Origin: CAYYKD01 sp964471825
Lineage (GTDB): Bacteria; Spirochaetota; GWE2-31-10; CAYYKD01
NCBI GenBank assembly: GCA_964471825.1
Contig: CAYYKD010000010.1
Span: 42,633-106,632, forward strand
DNA length: 64,000 bases
Reading direction: 5' to 3'
A program made the position numbers and the translations under genes. The notes beneath the pieces were generated by a model that was not told the origin of the DNA, searched no databases, and worked only from the letters and a program-made list of their open reading frames with translations. Position 1 is the stretch's first letter, and every line of letters starts with the position of its first letter. This document shows positions 27,342 through 36,828 of the stretch, in pieces.

Positions 27342-29039
27342 ATGAAAAAGTTTTCATTTGCCATTGCATTGATCTTGTTTATCTCACTACCTCTATCCTC
27401 ATCTGACTTTTATAAAATAACTGCCATAGAAGAGAATATCAATACTCTTATAAATGACAATTTTGAGATATACAACTCTGATAAAATTTTAAACTATTTC
27501 GTTATCGTTTCAGGACTCATGCCATCAGAGGACTTCGACAGGATATTTAACAATTGGTACGAATCTATTGACAGAGAAATACTATTATTTGCAGGTAGAA
27601 CAGATATAGCAAACCTCCCGATAGAAAAACGGAAACAAACAGCTGAAAAACTTCTAAATGTACTTCACACACATATTTTAAAAAAATACAAAGAACACGC
27701 AAATCTTATATCAGATATAATTAATAGCGGCGAATTCAACTGTGTAACATCATCGATTATATACTCCGCATTTCTTGTTCGATATGGAATAGCAGAGTTT
27801 AAGGCAGTTGAGACTAATGACCATGTGTATATCATGCTTGAATTTCCTGAAGAAAACATCGATATAGAAACAACATCTCCCTATGGGTACGACCCGGGAA
27901 AAAAGAAAGATGTTCTTGATAGTTTTGGTAAGATCACAGGATTTGTGTATGTCCCGTCAACTAACTACCGTAACACAAACCGAATAAATTTAAAAAAGCT
28001 GCTCTCCCTCATCATTCATAACCGTGCTGTTGCTGCATCAAAGACTAAACGGGACTATCAAAAAGCAGCGAATCTTGCTTATATACTATATGCAATAAGA
28101 AATGATTCAAAGGGTTATGATGAGTTCTTAAAAGGGATTCAAAACTACATCGCTGACCTGTCTGATAATAAACAACATATTGAGGCCTTAAAAACTATAG
28201 ATGATCTATTTTTATTAATATCATTTAACGAAACATTTTTTAAAATGCGCCCCGTTTTACTCGGGCAAATTATTAATACAATCAAAATACCATCAGAATA
28301 TGAATTGGGAAAAAACTTATTATTAAACGAATATAAACAGTTTTTTGAACTATACTCTACCACTTATAAAAAAGATTTTGTTGAAGTCCTATTTTTGCTT
28401 ACCGCAAATCAAATCCTTTACCACGATAAAACCGGCGATTACAAATCTGCACTATCAGAAATTGTCGATTTTAACCGTACTTTTTCACATATACGGATGA
28501 GAGAATTGTTTCGTTCAATTATGATTAATATTGCAAATGATAGAATACAAAATAGAAACAGTGATCTGCTTACTGATGAGGACTTTGTTCAATATAGAAA
28601 AGTTTTCCCTAGCTACGAGTCTGTTATTAGTGAAATTGAGAAATATTTCAATATTCAATCTATATCAGCTCAGATTAATGCCGATATTTCAGAAATTTCA
28701 GAGGAGCAATTAAACTCATTAAATATGAAATACCCAAATAATAAGGATATTTTAGCTTTAATGAAATATTTTTATGTACAAATCGGTATAAAATACTATA
28801 ATACTAAAAGAATAGCGGATGCTGTAGAGCTAACTGAAAAAGCAATTATACAATTCCCGACTGATTCTATATTGAGAGGAAATCTATTGGTCTATTATAA
28901 AAAATATATTGATGAATTAATTTCTACAAACAACAATAGCATCGCACTAGCTACCCTAAAAAGGGCATTAGCACGGTATCCGGGTGATAGCCACTTCAGC
29001 ATTCTTGAAAAAAACTTAACCAGAGGTAATTATGATTGA
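27342..29039 (+). CDS. Exported transglutaminase-like protein with TPR-like C-terminus
   Basis: 565 aa with a signal peptide (MKKFSFAIALILFISLPLSS). Around residues 125-180 lies a transglutaminase-like cysteine-protease triad: C134 in FNCVTSS, H161 in NDHVYI, D174 in NIDIET. The C-terminal ~130 residues look like tetratricopeptide helices (YYNTKRIADAVELTEKAI, LKRALARYPGD). It may be a periplasmic peptidase or scaffold linked to the kinase's outer domain; this is inference from operon position. The next gene overlaps its last 8 bases. Confidence 0.75.
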   Translation: MKKFSFAIALILFISLPLSSSDFYKITAIEENINTLINDNFEIYNSDKILNYFVIVSGLMPSEDFDRIFNNWYESIDREILLFAGRTDIANLPIEKRKQTAEKLLNVLHTHILKKYKEHANLISDIINSGEFNCVTSSIIYSAFLVRYGIAEFKAVETNDHVYIMLEFPEENIDIETTSPYGYDPGKKKDVLDSFGKITGFVYVPSTNYRNTNRINLKKLLSLIIHNRAVAASKTKRDYQKAANLAYILYAIRNDSKGYDEFLKGIQNYIADLSDNKQHIEALKTIDDLFLLISFNETFFKMRPVLLGQIINTIKIPSEYELGKNLLLNEYKQFFELYSTTYKKDFVEVLFLLTANQILYHDKTGDYKSALSEIVDFNRTFSHIRMRELFRSIMINIANDRIQNRNSDLLTDEDFVQYRKVFPSYESVISEIEKYFNIQSISAQINADISEISEEQLNSLNMKYPNNKDILALMKYFYVQIGIKYYNTKRIADAVELTEKAIIQFPTDSILRGNLLVYYKKYIDELISTNNNSIALATLKRALARYPGDSHFSILEKNLTRGNYD

Positions 29040-30228
29040 TCTCTTTGACAATGCACCGGAATCATTGATTATAATAAACAGAAAAACTCAGATAGTAAAA
29101 ATGAATTTGTCGGCCAAAGAATCATTTACCTCAATGAAAGAGGGCGACTCATTATGCGAAAAACAATTTTTAAATAAATCTAAAGATTGTGTCTTTAGAA
29201 ACCCATTTGTAGAATCACTATACGGTGCAGACTTTGAGAATATTGAGATCTCATTTTCCGGTGATGATATTAACAATGCCAAATCATTCTACCTGATGAC
29301 AGGAAAAAACATTAATGACAATCTCGATGGCGTCAGTACCCACTATCTCTATCTTTCATTAAAAAATGTTACTGAAATATTATTCTTCGAAAATATATTT
29401 GAAGATCAATATGATGCACTTATTAAAGCTACAACTAAACAGGATGCACTGATCGAAGAGATTAGAAAAGCCTATGCACTACTAAAACAAAAAGATGAAG
29501 AGATGATGAAGGAATTAAACATAGCCAGAGATGTTCAGAAGAATATATTTTCTGTAAAAACAGGCAGATTAAGAAATTATTTATTCTATTCTAAAATTGT
29601 ACCCGCAAAAGTTGTCAGCGGCGATTTTTTTACTATAATTGACACTGAGGATCGCTTTGTTGATTTTATCATTGCCGATGTTACCGGTCACGGTGTACCA
29701 TCAGCTCTTGTTACGATGATGATCAAGATGTCACTTGAAACCCGCGTCAAGGAATACAATGACCCGCATGATATAATGGAGCATGTCAATAAAGACCTCT
29801 ATAAACTGCTATCTACTGCCTATATTTTTCTAACCTTGCTGTATATAAGGCTTGAAACTGAAATAGGCCTAATTAAGATATACGACTTTGGTCACCCACC
29901 TCCTATTCATGTAAAAAAGAATAAATCTGTATCTGTTCCAAAGATAAACGGATTGATGCTAGGGATAAAAGATGAACTTGATTATGGATATACAGAAATT
30001 TCTATAGAGCCGGGCGAATCCGTATATTTAATAACTGACGGGCTTACTGAGGCAAGAAACGCGAACGGCGAGTTTTTTGAATCAAGGTTTTTTGATATGA
30101 TATCAAAACTATCAGCAAATGAACCGGAAACTATTGTCAGAGAAATTATCTCATCCGTTAAAATATTTGCGGATAAAGAATACCTTGATGATGATCTAAC
30201 TTTAGTCTGTCTTAAAAGAGTTGAATAA
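29032..30228 (+). CDS. PAS-containing SpoIIE-type PP2C phosphatase
   Basis: 398 aa. A PAS-like N-terminus (~1-120) is followed by a helical linker with MKELNIARDVQKNIF and a SpoIIE/RsbU phosphatase domain. The metal-binding aspartates are present: SGDFFTII, DVTGHGVPSAL, ITDGLTEA and DDDLTL. It should dephosphorylate Ser/Thr on proteins, commonly an anti-sigma antagonist. With the upstream kinase and FHA gene it closes a write/read/erase set. The start ATG overlaps the previous gene, after AGAGGTAATT. Confidence 0.9.
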   Translation: MIDLFDNAPESLIIINRKTQIVKMNLSAKESFTSMKEGDSLCEKQFLNKSKDCVFRNPFVESLYGADFENIEISFSGDDINNAKSFYLMTGKNINDNLDGVSTHYLYLSLKNVTEILFFENIFEDQYDALIKATTKQDALIEEIRKAYALLKQKDEEMMKELNIARDVQKNIFSVKTGRLRNYLFYSKIVPAKVVSGDFFTIIDTEDRFVDFIIADVTGHGVPSALVTMMIKMSLETRVKEYNDPHDIMEHVNKDLYKLLSTAYIFLTLLYIRLETEIGLIKIYDFGHPPPIHVKKNKSVSVPKINGLMLGIKDELDYGYTEISIEPGESVYLITDGLTEARNANGEFFESRFFDMISKLSANEPETIVREIISSVKIFADKEYLDDDLTLVCLKRVE

Positions 30229-30300
30229 AACCTTAGACACTCACCGTAATAAAACCAACTAAATTTCACTAAACCTATAATAATATGTCAAATACTATCA

Positions 30301-30338
30301 TTTATTACCATAACTACTTGAGTAGTTATGGTAATAAA
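30301..30338 (+). terminator. Strong hairpin, likely terminator of the signalling operon
   Basis: A perfect 18-bp inverted repeat (TTTATTACCATAACTACT and its complement) with a 2-nt centre, followed by TCGTTTT. It lies 73 bp after the phosphatase stop. The T tract is short, so termination efficiency is uncertain. Confidence 0.7.
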
Positions 30339-30371
30339 TCGTTTTAAAAAGTTATAATATTACTTTTATAT

Positions 30372-30400
30372 TTGACTTTTTGCTTTTTTGAGTGTAATAT
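30372..30400 (+). promoter_or_regulatory. Putative promoter of lipoprotein gene 30430
   Basis: TTGACT (30372-30377), a 17-bp spacer and TAATAT (30395-30400), with GAGGACG before the ATG at 30430. Confidence 0.55.
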
Positions 30401-30429
30401 GATAATATAGTAAAATAAAGAGGACGATT

Positions 30430-31620
30430 ATGAGAAAATTTTTATTATTTGTAGTTTTTGCACTTATTGTAATTTCATTTAACTGTACAAATGAACCGGT
30501 TACACAACCACCCGTTGACAATGACGACAACATTATCTATGAATTTAAAGTAAAAGCTAACGATTACCTAACAAAACCGGAAATTGTAACAGATACAATT
30601 ACTCAAGAGTACAAGTATTTCTACACACAATTAGATGATGGAAAATACTATAGAAAGTATGATGAATTCTGGATGATGAGAGACTCCGTATACCAGTTTG
30701 TTGATTCCTATGTAAATGAGTGGCAATTAATTGAAACAGATTATGATAGTGAATACAAAGTTGTAAAAGATGGTTTTTACGGTGGAACAGAGGAAGACCC
30801 ATCTCTCATCGACAGCTATGAATTTAAATACGAATGGCGTGGAACTGAATATGATGGAACTATAAGAAGAGTTGAAGCGATATGCTACAAGAGCTGGGAC
30901 ATAGATAATGATACAACCAGCGATGAGTTCTACAACGAAAATAATTATTATGAAAAATATGTATATACTTATCAAGGTGACTTCGCAGACCCTTTATTAG
31001 ATGAAAAATTTATATGGGATAGAGACGCAGAAACACCTGATTGGAAACCGGCTGAAACCAAGACTTATACTGTTGATGAAGATGGTTATATAACAAAGAT
31101 TGTAATAGAGGATCGGGTTAACGGTTCAATAGAAGAATCCTACTATACCGTCGATAACTATGGGGACACGACTAATGAGATTGGTTGGATATCACTTAAC
31201 GGTGAGGAACTATATATTTATAAAACTGTTGATTTTACATACGGTCCATCCGCAGTTGATTATAAAATGATAAATGAGATGATGAACTTTCAAGATAGCT
31301 ACTCAGAGATAAGATACATATATGAATCCCATAGTGGTTATTGGGATAGGATCGGGGAGATATATTTTGATGATCTAAACGGTGATAAAAAGATTGATTT
31401 TAAAGAGGCAACCAGCTATATCAGGTATGTGTGGAACACAGTAGCTGACAATGTTGACAGAAAAGAATTCTACTTTAATACAATTAACGACACTCTGGAT
31501 AGATCTAGAGCTATTGTATCTCAGGAATTTAACCTAAAAAACAGTGCTCCAAACTTCAGAAAAAAAGAGATGGATAAAAACAATAAAAATGGCCGTGCAT
31601 CTGTCAGACAGGCATTCTAA
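30430..31620 (+). CDS. Lipoprotein with EF-hand-like loop
   Basis: 396 aa. The signal peptide ends in the lipobox VISFNC, followed by a Pro/Asp-rich linker, so it should be an anchored surface or periplasmic lipoprotein. The rest is acidic and very Tyr-rich, with recurring Y-x-Y and D-N-D strands. Near residue 315, DLNGDKKIDFKE fits a calcium-binding EF-hand/dockerin loop (acidic at 1, 5, 9, 12). No family was recognised. It lies alone between a hairpin and a convergent MscS-like gene that overlaps its 3' end by 17 bp. Confidence 0.75.
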   Translation: MRKFLLFVVFALIVISFNCTNEPVTQPPVDNDDNIIYEFKVKANDYLTKPEIVTDTITQEYKYFYTQLDDGKYYRKYDEFWMMRDSVYQFVDSYVNEWQLIETDYDSEYKVVKDGFYGGTEEDPSLIDSYEFKYEWRGTEYDGTIRRVEAICYKSWDIDNDTTSDEFYNENNYYEKYVYTYQGDFADPLLDEKFIWDRDAETPDWKPAETKTYTVDEDGYITKIVIEDRVNGSIEESYYTVDNYGDTTNEIGWISLNGEELYIYKTVDFTYGPSAVDYKMINEMMNFQDSYSEIRYIYESHSGYWDRIGEIYFDDLNGDKKIDFKEATSYIRYVWNTVADNVDRKEFYFNTINDTLDRSRAIVSQEFNLKNSAPNFRKKEMDKNNKNGRASVRQAF

Positions 31621-32197
31621 AACTTTGACTATTCTTACCCTCTGACTTATTATAGTAATACCTGACAGTCGGATAGGCAAACGAAATATCCTTTCTCTTA
31701 CTAAATGCAGAAAGGATGTTTTCTATAACAGTCTCTCCGGTACTCTGATCTCCATCAACCCAATTTCCAATCTCAAGAATTGTAAATTGAAATACAGAAA
31801 TATCTATAACATCACCACAAAACGCTCCGATCTGAATCCTATCGCCGGGTTTAAAAGGGGCCTTTAGTGAAATAAATACCCATGCAGCAATATTGGCAAT
31901 AATATCCTTAAGAGCAATCGCAACCCCTGCTGAAAACAAACCAAGAATAGTAGTTATTGAACTGAATCCGTCAATCCAAACCCGTCCGATCAACACTAAT
32001 GCACTTAACCAGTATACATAAAATAACACTTTTTTTATTTTATAACGCAAATCAATTGATCTAATATTCTTCACAACAATTAACCGAGTAAATAAAGTTA
32101 AAATGAAAAAAACTACTATTATAATTGTTGTTAAGAGGATATTTACTCCAAAATGAGTCTCAGACAAACTATTAATAAAATCTTTAATGCCACTCAT
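31604..32197 (-). CDS. MscS-family channel, internally shortened
   Basis: 197 aa. Two or three N-terminal membrane helices are followed by the pore helix and beta-domain start typical of MscS (LFSAGVAIALKDIIANIAAW, FKPGDRIQIG, GDVIDISVFQFTILEIGNWVDGDQSTG). At that point family members continue with an 'IPN' segment and an alpha/beta domain. Here the protein jumps to ENILSAF...SFAYPTVRYY, the usual C-terminal end, near 31735-31741. An in-frame internal deletion is therefore likely and the channel may be non-functional. It could also be a miscalled or recently decayed gene. Confidence 0.75.
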   Translation of the reverse strand: MSGIKDFINSLSETHFGVNILLTTIIIVVFFILTLFTRLIVVKNIRSIDLRYKIKKVLFYVYWLSALVLIGRVWIDGFSSITTILGLFSAGVAIALKDIIANIAAWVFISLKAPFKPGDRIQIGAFCGDVIDISVFQFTILEIGNWVDGDQSTGETVIENILSAFSKRKDISFAYPTVRYYYNKSEGKNSQSFRMPV

Positions 32198-32241
32198 AAT
32201 TCATTAACCCCATTAATAATGCTGTAATTTAGTTACATAAG

Positions 32242-32283
32242 TTTTGTTATATCCGTCTTGTTACATCCATCTTGTTACATCCT
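32242..32283 (+). repeat. 14-bp tandem repeat, three units
   Basis: Units read TTTTGTTATATCCG, TCTTGTTACATCCA and TCTTGTTACATCCT, in the 100-bp gap between the MscS-like and acyltransferase genes. Confidence 0.8.
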
Positions 32284-32297
32284 CTAAATCTAAACCT

Positions 32298-33413
32298 CTA
32301 AACTTGACCTTCTACATTGTAACCTTGAGTTTTATCTGCTTTTTTTAATGTCCTCTTTTTTTGTAGAATATAACTAATTAAATAACAGATAGCTATAATC
32401 GATATAATAATAAAATATGTATTAAGCTTATTAAGAAAATTATATCCAACAACACTAACCATTATCCCAATAAATGAAAGATGTAAAAAATAATTATACA
32501 ACGGATATACAGCCGGCAACAGAATATAATCAAAAAGCCTATTCACAAAAAATCTTTTTATATTATTAAAAACTGTAAAAACAACAATTACTGAACACAG
32601 TGTTGCAAAAAAGCCTCTAAGGTTATAATTCCAAATTTGTGCCATATAGAAACTATAGGAACTACTATCACTTGCCCCTAACAAATTAACGATACTTAGG
32701 CTTGAATTAAATCGCCTTGTGACTGTATAACGACCGATATTCGAATAAAAAACCTTAAAACCGTCATTAAATATCATTAATAATACTAATATAAAAAAAG
32801 AAATAATTCCTATTATAAGCAGACTATTTTTAGATCTAGTATTGTGACTTAAATAAGCTAATTCTCCAAATATCAATCCTGCAAATCCAAATATTATTGT
32901 GGGTAAAACCGGTTCATATCCGGTTGACAGAGGAAAAATAACTAAACTATTAGAGATCAAATAAACGAAGAGCAAAGTAATTATGCCAAAGATAATAACC
33001 AAAACGGCAAATCTTAGCTGCTCATTAATAAACCTATATATAAAAGAGGATGATATAATAAAAATCCCAATTGTATTAATGATGCTTGATGCAAAAAAAA
33101 GATCGGGCAACTGAAAACCATGCTCAACGACAAATAAAACCATTCCACCGATAATTAATAATAGACCGTAAAGGAGTTTTTTTTTCCATCTATTTTTAGA
33201 ACCTCTATTTTTGTATGAGTAGGTGAAAGATAGGCCTGAGACAAACAAAAACAACGCAGGACAAAGCGGAATGATCTCATAGAAGAACAAAGTTATACCG
33301 GTATTCTCACTTGACTGCATTAGAGCTAGAACAGTGTGCTGAAAGATCATATGTATCAACGCAGCAAATCTCAATATATCAATTGCACGATCCCGTCGTG
33401 ATAAGTCGATCAT
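32298..33413 (-). CDS. Multi-pass membrane acyltransferase-like protein
   Basis: The ATG at 33413 is preceded by GGAG, giving MIDLSRRDRAIDILRFAALI. An upstream GTG in frame would overlap the cyclase gene and lacks support. About ten hydrophobic helices follow. The opening R-x-x-AIDILRF...MIFQH is the hallmark of the DUF1624/acyltransferase-3 superfamily, which transfers acetyl or acyl groups to extracytoplasmic glycans. The substrate cannot be inferred. It lies 43 bp after the cyclase gene on the same strand. Confidence 0.72.
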   Translation of the reverse strand: MIDLSRRDRAIDILRFAALIHMIFQHTVLALMQSSENTGITLFFYEIIPLCPALFLFVSGLSFTYSYKNRGSKNRWKKKLLYGLLLIIGGMVLFVVEHGFQLPDLFFASSIINTIGIFIISSSFIYRFINEQLRFAVLVIIFGIITLLFVYLISNSLVIFPLSTGYEPVLPTIIFGFAGLIFGELAYLSHNTRSKNSLLIIGIISFFILVLLMIFNDGFKVFYSNIGRYTVTRRFNSSLSIVNLLGASDSSSYSFYMAQIWNYNLRGFFATLCSVIVVFTVFNNIKRFFVNRLFDYILLPAVYPLYNYFLHLSFIGIMVSVVGYNFLNKLNTYFIIISIIAICYLISYILQKKRTLKKADKTQGYNVEGQV

Positions 33414-33456
33414 TTTATTCTCCGAAATTTGTAAGGATTGGTCTATTAATCTTCTA

Positions 33457-34059
33457 TCAAATAAATCCGAAAACTCTAACCGGTGCACCCTCTGTTTGCG
33501 TAAGTTTCAATGGTGCAATAACAACATCTAAAAACTCTTTATTTATTAAATCAAGATTACAGAGGTTTTCAACAATTAATATATCTTTTGCAAACAACAC
33601 CTTATGCACTGTAAATGGAATATTATCCGGCGTCCACGAGTCAATCCCAATAATTTCAACTCCTGACTTAGCTATTAACTCAGCACATTCTACAGTTAAG
33701 ACAGGATTATCAATAAAATAATTTTGATTATAAGCATTTTTTATCCAAGCGGTTTTAAAAAAAACAATTTTTGACCTGAGGAGCGGTAAATCAGCCTTAT
33801 CAATAATCTGTAGACCTGTAACATCAACAACCTGTGCATTACCTGCAAAAATACTGACAGGAAATTCATCAAGATTTTTACCGTTACTCACCATATGAGA
33901 AGGGGCATCGATATGAGTCGAAAAATGTGTATTAAATGTAACCCGTCTTGTTTTCCAGCCATCTTTTTTTATAGAATCTATCGTTCTCACTGTCATCTTC
34001 GGGTCTTTATGATAAACCGGCGTATTTTGACTAACTTCAATGCTTAGATCAATAACCAT
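33457..34059 (-). CDS. Cyclase-family metal hydrolase (kynurenine-formamidase-like)
   Basis: 200 aa, PF04199 type. The metal-binding motif HFSTHIDAPSHM (H-x-x-T-H-x-D-x-P-x-H) is complete, and IIGIDSWTPDN fits the conserved core. Members hydrolyse formamides or other amide/lactone substrates in the cytoplasm. No kynurenine pathway genes are nearby, so the substrate is open. Confidence 0.87.
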   Translation of the reverse strand: MVIDLSIEVSQNTPVYHKDPKMTVRTIDSIKKDGWKTRRVTFNTHFSTHIDAPSHMVSNGKNLDEFPVSIFAGNAQVVDVTGLQIIDKADLPLLRSKIVFFKTAWIKNAYNQNYFIDNPVLTVECAELIAKSGVEIIGIDSWTPDNIPFTVHKVLFAKDILIVENLCNLDLINKEFLDVVIAPLKLTQTEGAPVRVFGFI

Positions 34060-34070
34060 ATTCTTGACCT

Positions 34071-34769
34071 CTAATGAGAAGCATTAATTGATGAGAGTTT
34101 CATCAAATGTTCTCTATTTTTTTCAAGAAACTGGATTGTAGGTGAATTTGAAGGCATATTCCTATTTTCTGCATTCATAAAAATTTGAATATCCTCAACA
34201 ACATCAATATTATTTCTTTTGGGCATCACAAGTACACTTCGATCTTTTATTCGATTGTAGATAGTTAAAAATTCGATCCCTGTACCAACAGCAACATCTT
34301 CAAATATCTCAGGTCTATAGATTGATTTGTTTAAACCAAGCATATAGAAACTATTGTCAGTTGATGGTCCAATTACTGCATCATTATTGTCAAGTGCAAG
34401 AAACCCCTTTTCAACCGTTAAGTAAGGCAAATCCGGTGTATCACTGGTTAATACAATCACCCTTTCATAACCCATTTCAAAGAGAGTCTCAAAACAATTC
34501 TTAATTTTTTCATTCATCTTTCGTCCGCTCTGTGGAATCAAATCAATCTCTCCACCTAACCATTTAATAAAGCTATCCCTGTAGTGTTCCGGATAAAAGC
34601 AGAGTTTAAAATCATATTCTCCATACTTAAACCTATCAATAACTTCAGGCACAAAGAGGTAAAATAACTCACTTACCAACTCAGGATCAAGATCCCTGGT
34701 TAGTCTTGGCTTAATCTTCTTTTTCTCGGGATAAACCGATAATATAACAAGGCAGTCTTTATATTCCAT
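34071..34769 (-). CDS. DUF2064/TIGR04282-type GT-A protein
   Basis: 232 aa. The pattern IPQSGRKMNEKIKNCFETLFEMGYERVIVLTSDTPDLP, then DAVIGPSTDNSFYMLGL, is that of the DUF2064 family, a nucleotide-sugar-transferase-like fold annotated in part as arsenosugar-type glycosyltransferases. The usual GGYY is NSFY here. The ATG directly abuts the ompA stop, with GGAGG inside the ompA tail, so translation is coupled. Role unknown. Confidence 0.8.
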   Translation of the reverse strand: MEYKDCLVILSVYPEKKKIKPRLTRDLDPELVSELFYLFVPEVIDRFKYGEYDFKLCFYPEHYRDSFIKWLGGEIDLIPQSGRKMNEKIKNCFETLFEMGYERVIVLTSDTPDLPYLTVEKGFLALDNNDAVIGPSTDNSFYMLGLNKSIYRPEIFEDVAVGTGIEFLTIYNRIKDRSVLVMPKRNNIDVVEDIQIFMNAENRNMPSNSPTIQFLEKNREHLMKLSSINASH

Positions 34770-36056
34770 CTAATCCTCCAAAATTATTATTTCAACTCTT
34801 CTATTTTTTCTCATGTTTTCTTCACTATCATTTGGAGCAACAGGTTCATCTGCTCCCTTACCGGTAAAAAGAATTCTCCCCTTATCAATCCCCTTGGATA
34901 TAAAGACACCGGCGATGGTCTTTGCTCTTTCAGTTGAAAGTCTCATCTGCTCAGTTTGAGACCCTGATCTTGCAGTATGCCCGACAACCATAATCGTCCT
35001 CTTTTCGATCCCTTTTAACACACCAATAAGACGCTCTAAACTATTTTCCTCCCCCTGCACAAGTTCAACAGAGTTAGGTAAAAAGTTCAGGTTATTGATA
35101 GTAACTGAGATCCCCTCTTCTTTTTCTGCGACTGAAAACTCTACTTGATCCCTATTGTTGGCATTATCTGAGTCTGTTTTCAACAATGATACCAGACTAT
35201 TTGAGTTAAAACTACCGGCGTTAGAGTCATCCGTATTACTTATCGTTTTATCAGTAATTCCATCACCATGACCGATCAAATTTTTTAATTCAGCAATAAT
35301 AATTGGCCGGTCAAACAATTCAATTGACTTATAGAAGTAGAGATTAAAACCCTTTTTCACATATGTTCCCCGATCAGAAGTAACAATAGTATCTTCAAAA
35401 TGTTCGTCCATAAAGACAGGAACCCTTAGCTCATTATCAAAAAAAAGTCGCATCTTATGAAGACCGGAGACCTTAATAATACTACCCTTTGTAAGAGGCT
35501 CATAATAACCAAATGATATCTCAAAATAATCAAACAATCTTTCTTGATACCGTTGTTTTCCACGATATACAAAGTTTATATAGATCTTTATAATCTGATA
35601 CTCATTTGGATTGTCAAGAAACACAATAGTTGAGCCGTAATTACTCCATGACTCACCATCACCAATATTTCTCTGAGGAAAAAACGGAATTCCCTTAATA
35701 TATGGAAACAGCTCGTTCTCAAGAACAACAATTTCACCCGACTTGTTTAACTTAAACTTAGTCTTATCAATCGTATCAATGTAACTGCCGATCTCTACTT
35801 TACCCCTAAAACCTTTCTGTAACCTGTAGACAGCACCTTCAATATTTGTAAAGTCGCCATCAAAACTGTCAACCTTCAAAAGTCCCCTCTGCTCAGAGGT
35901 GTAAAGACCAAGGTATTTACCATCTTTGTATATCCTGACATTAGACCTCATTGTCAACTGAAACCTATCTTTATCATTGTAGTCTATGAAAAATGTATCA
36001 GAGAAAAATGGTTGATTTACATATGCAAATACAATTATCAGAAATATTAATCTCAT
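34770..36056 (-). CDS. OmpA-family envelope protein
   Basis: 428 aa with an N-terminal signal peptide (MRLIFLIIVFAYVNQPFFS). The first ~300 residues are beta-rich and of unknown family. The C-terminal ~110 are an OmpA/MotB peptidoglycan-binding domain: VVGHTARSGSQTEQMRLSTERA, GKGADEP and RKNRRVEI. It should tether the outer envelope to peptidoglycan. It is the first gene of a minus-strand run continuing to the MscS-like gene. Confidence 0.88.
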   Translation of the reverse strand: MRLIFLIIVFAYVNQPFFSDTFFIDYNDKDRFQLTMRSNVRIYKDGKYLGLYTSEQRGLLKVDSFDGDFTNIEGAVYRLQKGFRGKVEIGSYIDTIDKTKFKLNKSGEIVVLENELFPYIKGIPFFPQRNIGDGESWSNYGSTIVFLDNPNEYQIIKIYINFVYRGKQRYQERLFDYFEISFGYYEPLTKGSIIKVSGLHKMRLFFDNELRVPVFMDEHFEDTIVTSDRGTYVKKGFNLYFYKSIELFDRPIIIAELKNLIGHGDGITDKTISNTDDSNAGSFNSNSLVSLLKTDSDNANNRDQVEFSVAEKEEGISVTINNLNFLPNSVELVQGEENSLERLIGVLKGIEKRTIMVVGHTARSGSQTEQMRLSTERAKTIAGVFISKGIDKGRILFTGKGADEPVAPNDSEENMRKNRRVEIIILED

Positions 36057-36184
36057 AAAACCTTTATCTTTTTAGTATAATTTGTTATTCTACTTGTACA
36101 GAGACTCTTACAACAAAATAAAATTTGTTTGAGCAAAAGTCTAAGCAGATTAAACCATATTATTGTAAAAATTGGAAGAAATAA

Positions 36185-36748
36185 ATGAAAGAAAAAATAA
36201 TTGTAGGTGTAGATGAAGCAGGCAGAGGCCCGCTTGCAGGACCGGTTTATGCAGCCTGCGTGATCCTAAACCCACTAGTACCGATCCATGGATTAAATGA
36301 TTCAAAAAAATTGTCAGAAAAAAAGCGAGAAACTCTCTATGACATAATTATTGAAAACTCGCTAGGTTACGGAATTGGATCTGCTTCAAATGAAGAGATT
36401 GATGAGATAAATATTCTTAATGCCACAATCCTTGCAGCAAAAAGAAGCCTGGAACAGATTAGAATAAATTTTGACTACATTATAAACGATGGAAATATTT
36501 ATTTTTTTAAAGGTATTTTTCCAGGCGAGGCAGTTATCAAGGGGGATACGATCCACCCAGAGATAATGGCTGCCTCCATACTGGCCAAAGTTACACGAGA
36601 TAGGTTTATGCTTGACGCAGCAAAAGTCTACCCTGAATATGGATTTGAAAAACACAAAGGATATCCAACCCAATCCCATTATGAAGCTGTCCGTAAATAC
36701 GGAGCAACTCCGATTCACAGAGTGACCTTTAAAGGGGTAAAACAGTAA
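36185..36748 (+). CDS. rnhB: Ribonuclease HII
   Basis: 187 aa. Cleaves RNA in RNA-DNA hybrids, including single ribonucleotides in DNA. The motif VGVDEAGRGPLAGPVYAA carries the first catalytic acidic pair, and HPEIMAASILAKVTRD and YPTQSHYEAV complete the active-site signature. The length is normal. It diverges from ompA, and the Rrf2 regulator follows. Confidence 0.96.
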   Translation: MKEKIIVGVDEAGRGPLAGPVYAACVILNPLVPIHGLNDSKKLSEKKRETLYDIIIENSLGYGIGSASNEEIDEINILNATILAAKRSLEQIRINFDYIINDGNIYFFKGIFPGEAVIKGDTIHPEIMAASILAKVTRDRFMLDAAKVYPEYGFEKHKGYPTQSHYEAVRKYGATPIHRVTFKGVKQ

Positions 36749-36766
36749 ACCGATTACAAAATACCC

Positions 36767-36811
36767 TTGACACTAACATTTTTATCAACTATACTAGACT
36801 AAATCTATAGT
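36767..36811 (+). promoter_or_regulatory. Promoter and dyad operator of rrf2-type gene
   Basis: TTGACA (36767-36772), 17 bp, TATACT (36790-36795), close to consensus. The inverted repeat ACTATA-N12-TATAGT (36788-36793/36806-36811) overlaps the -10, a good candidate for autoregulation by the Rrf2 protein. Confidence 0.75.
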
Positions 36812-36828
36812 ATTTATGGAGTATCAAA

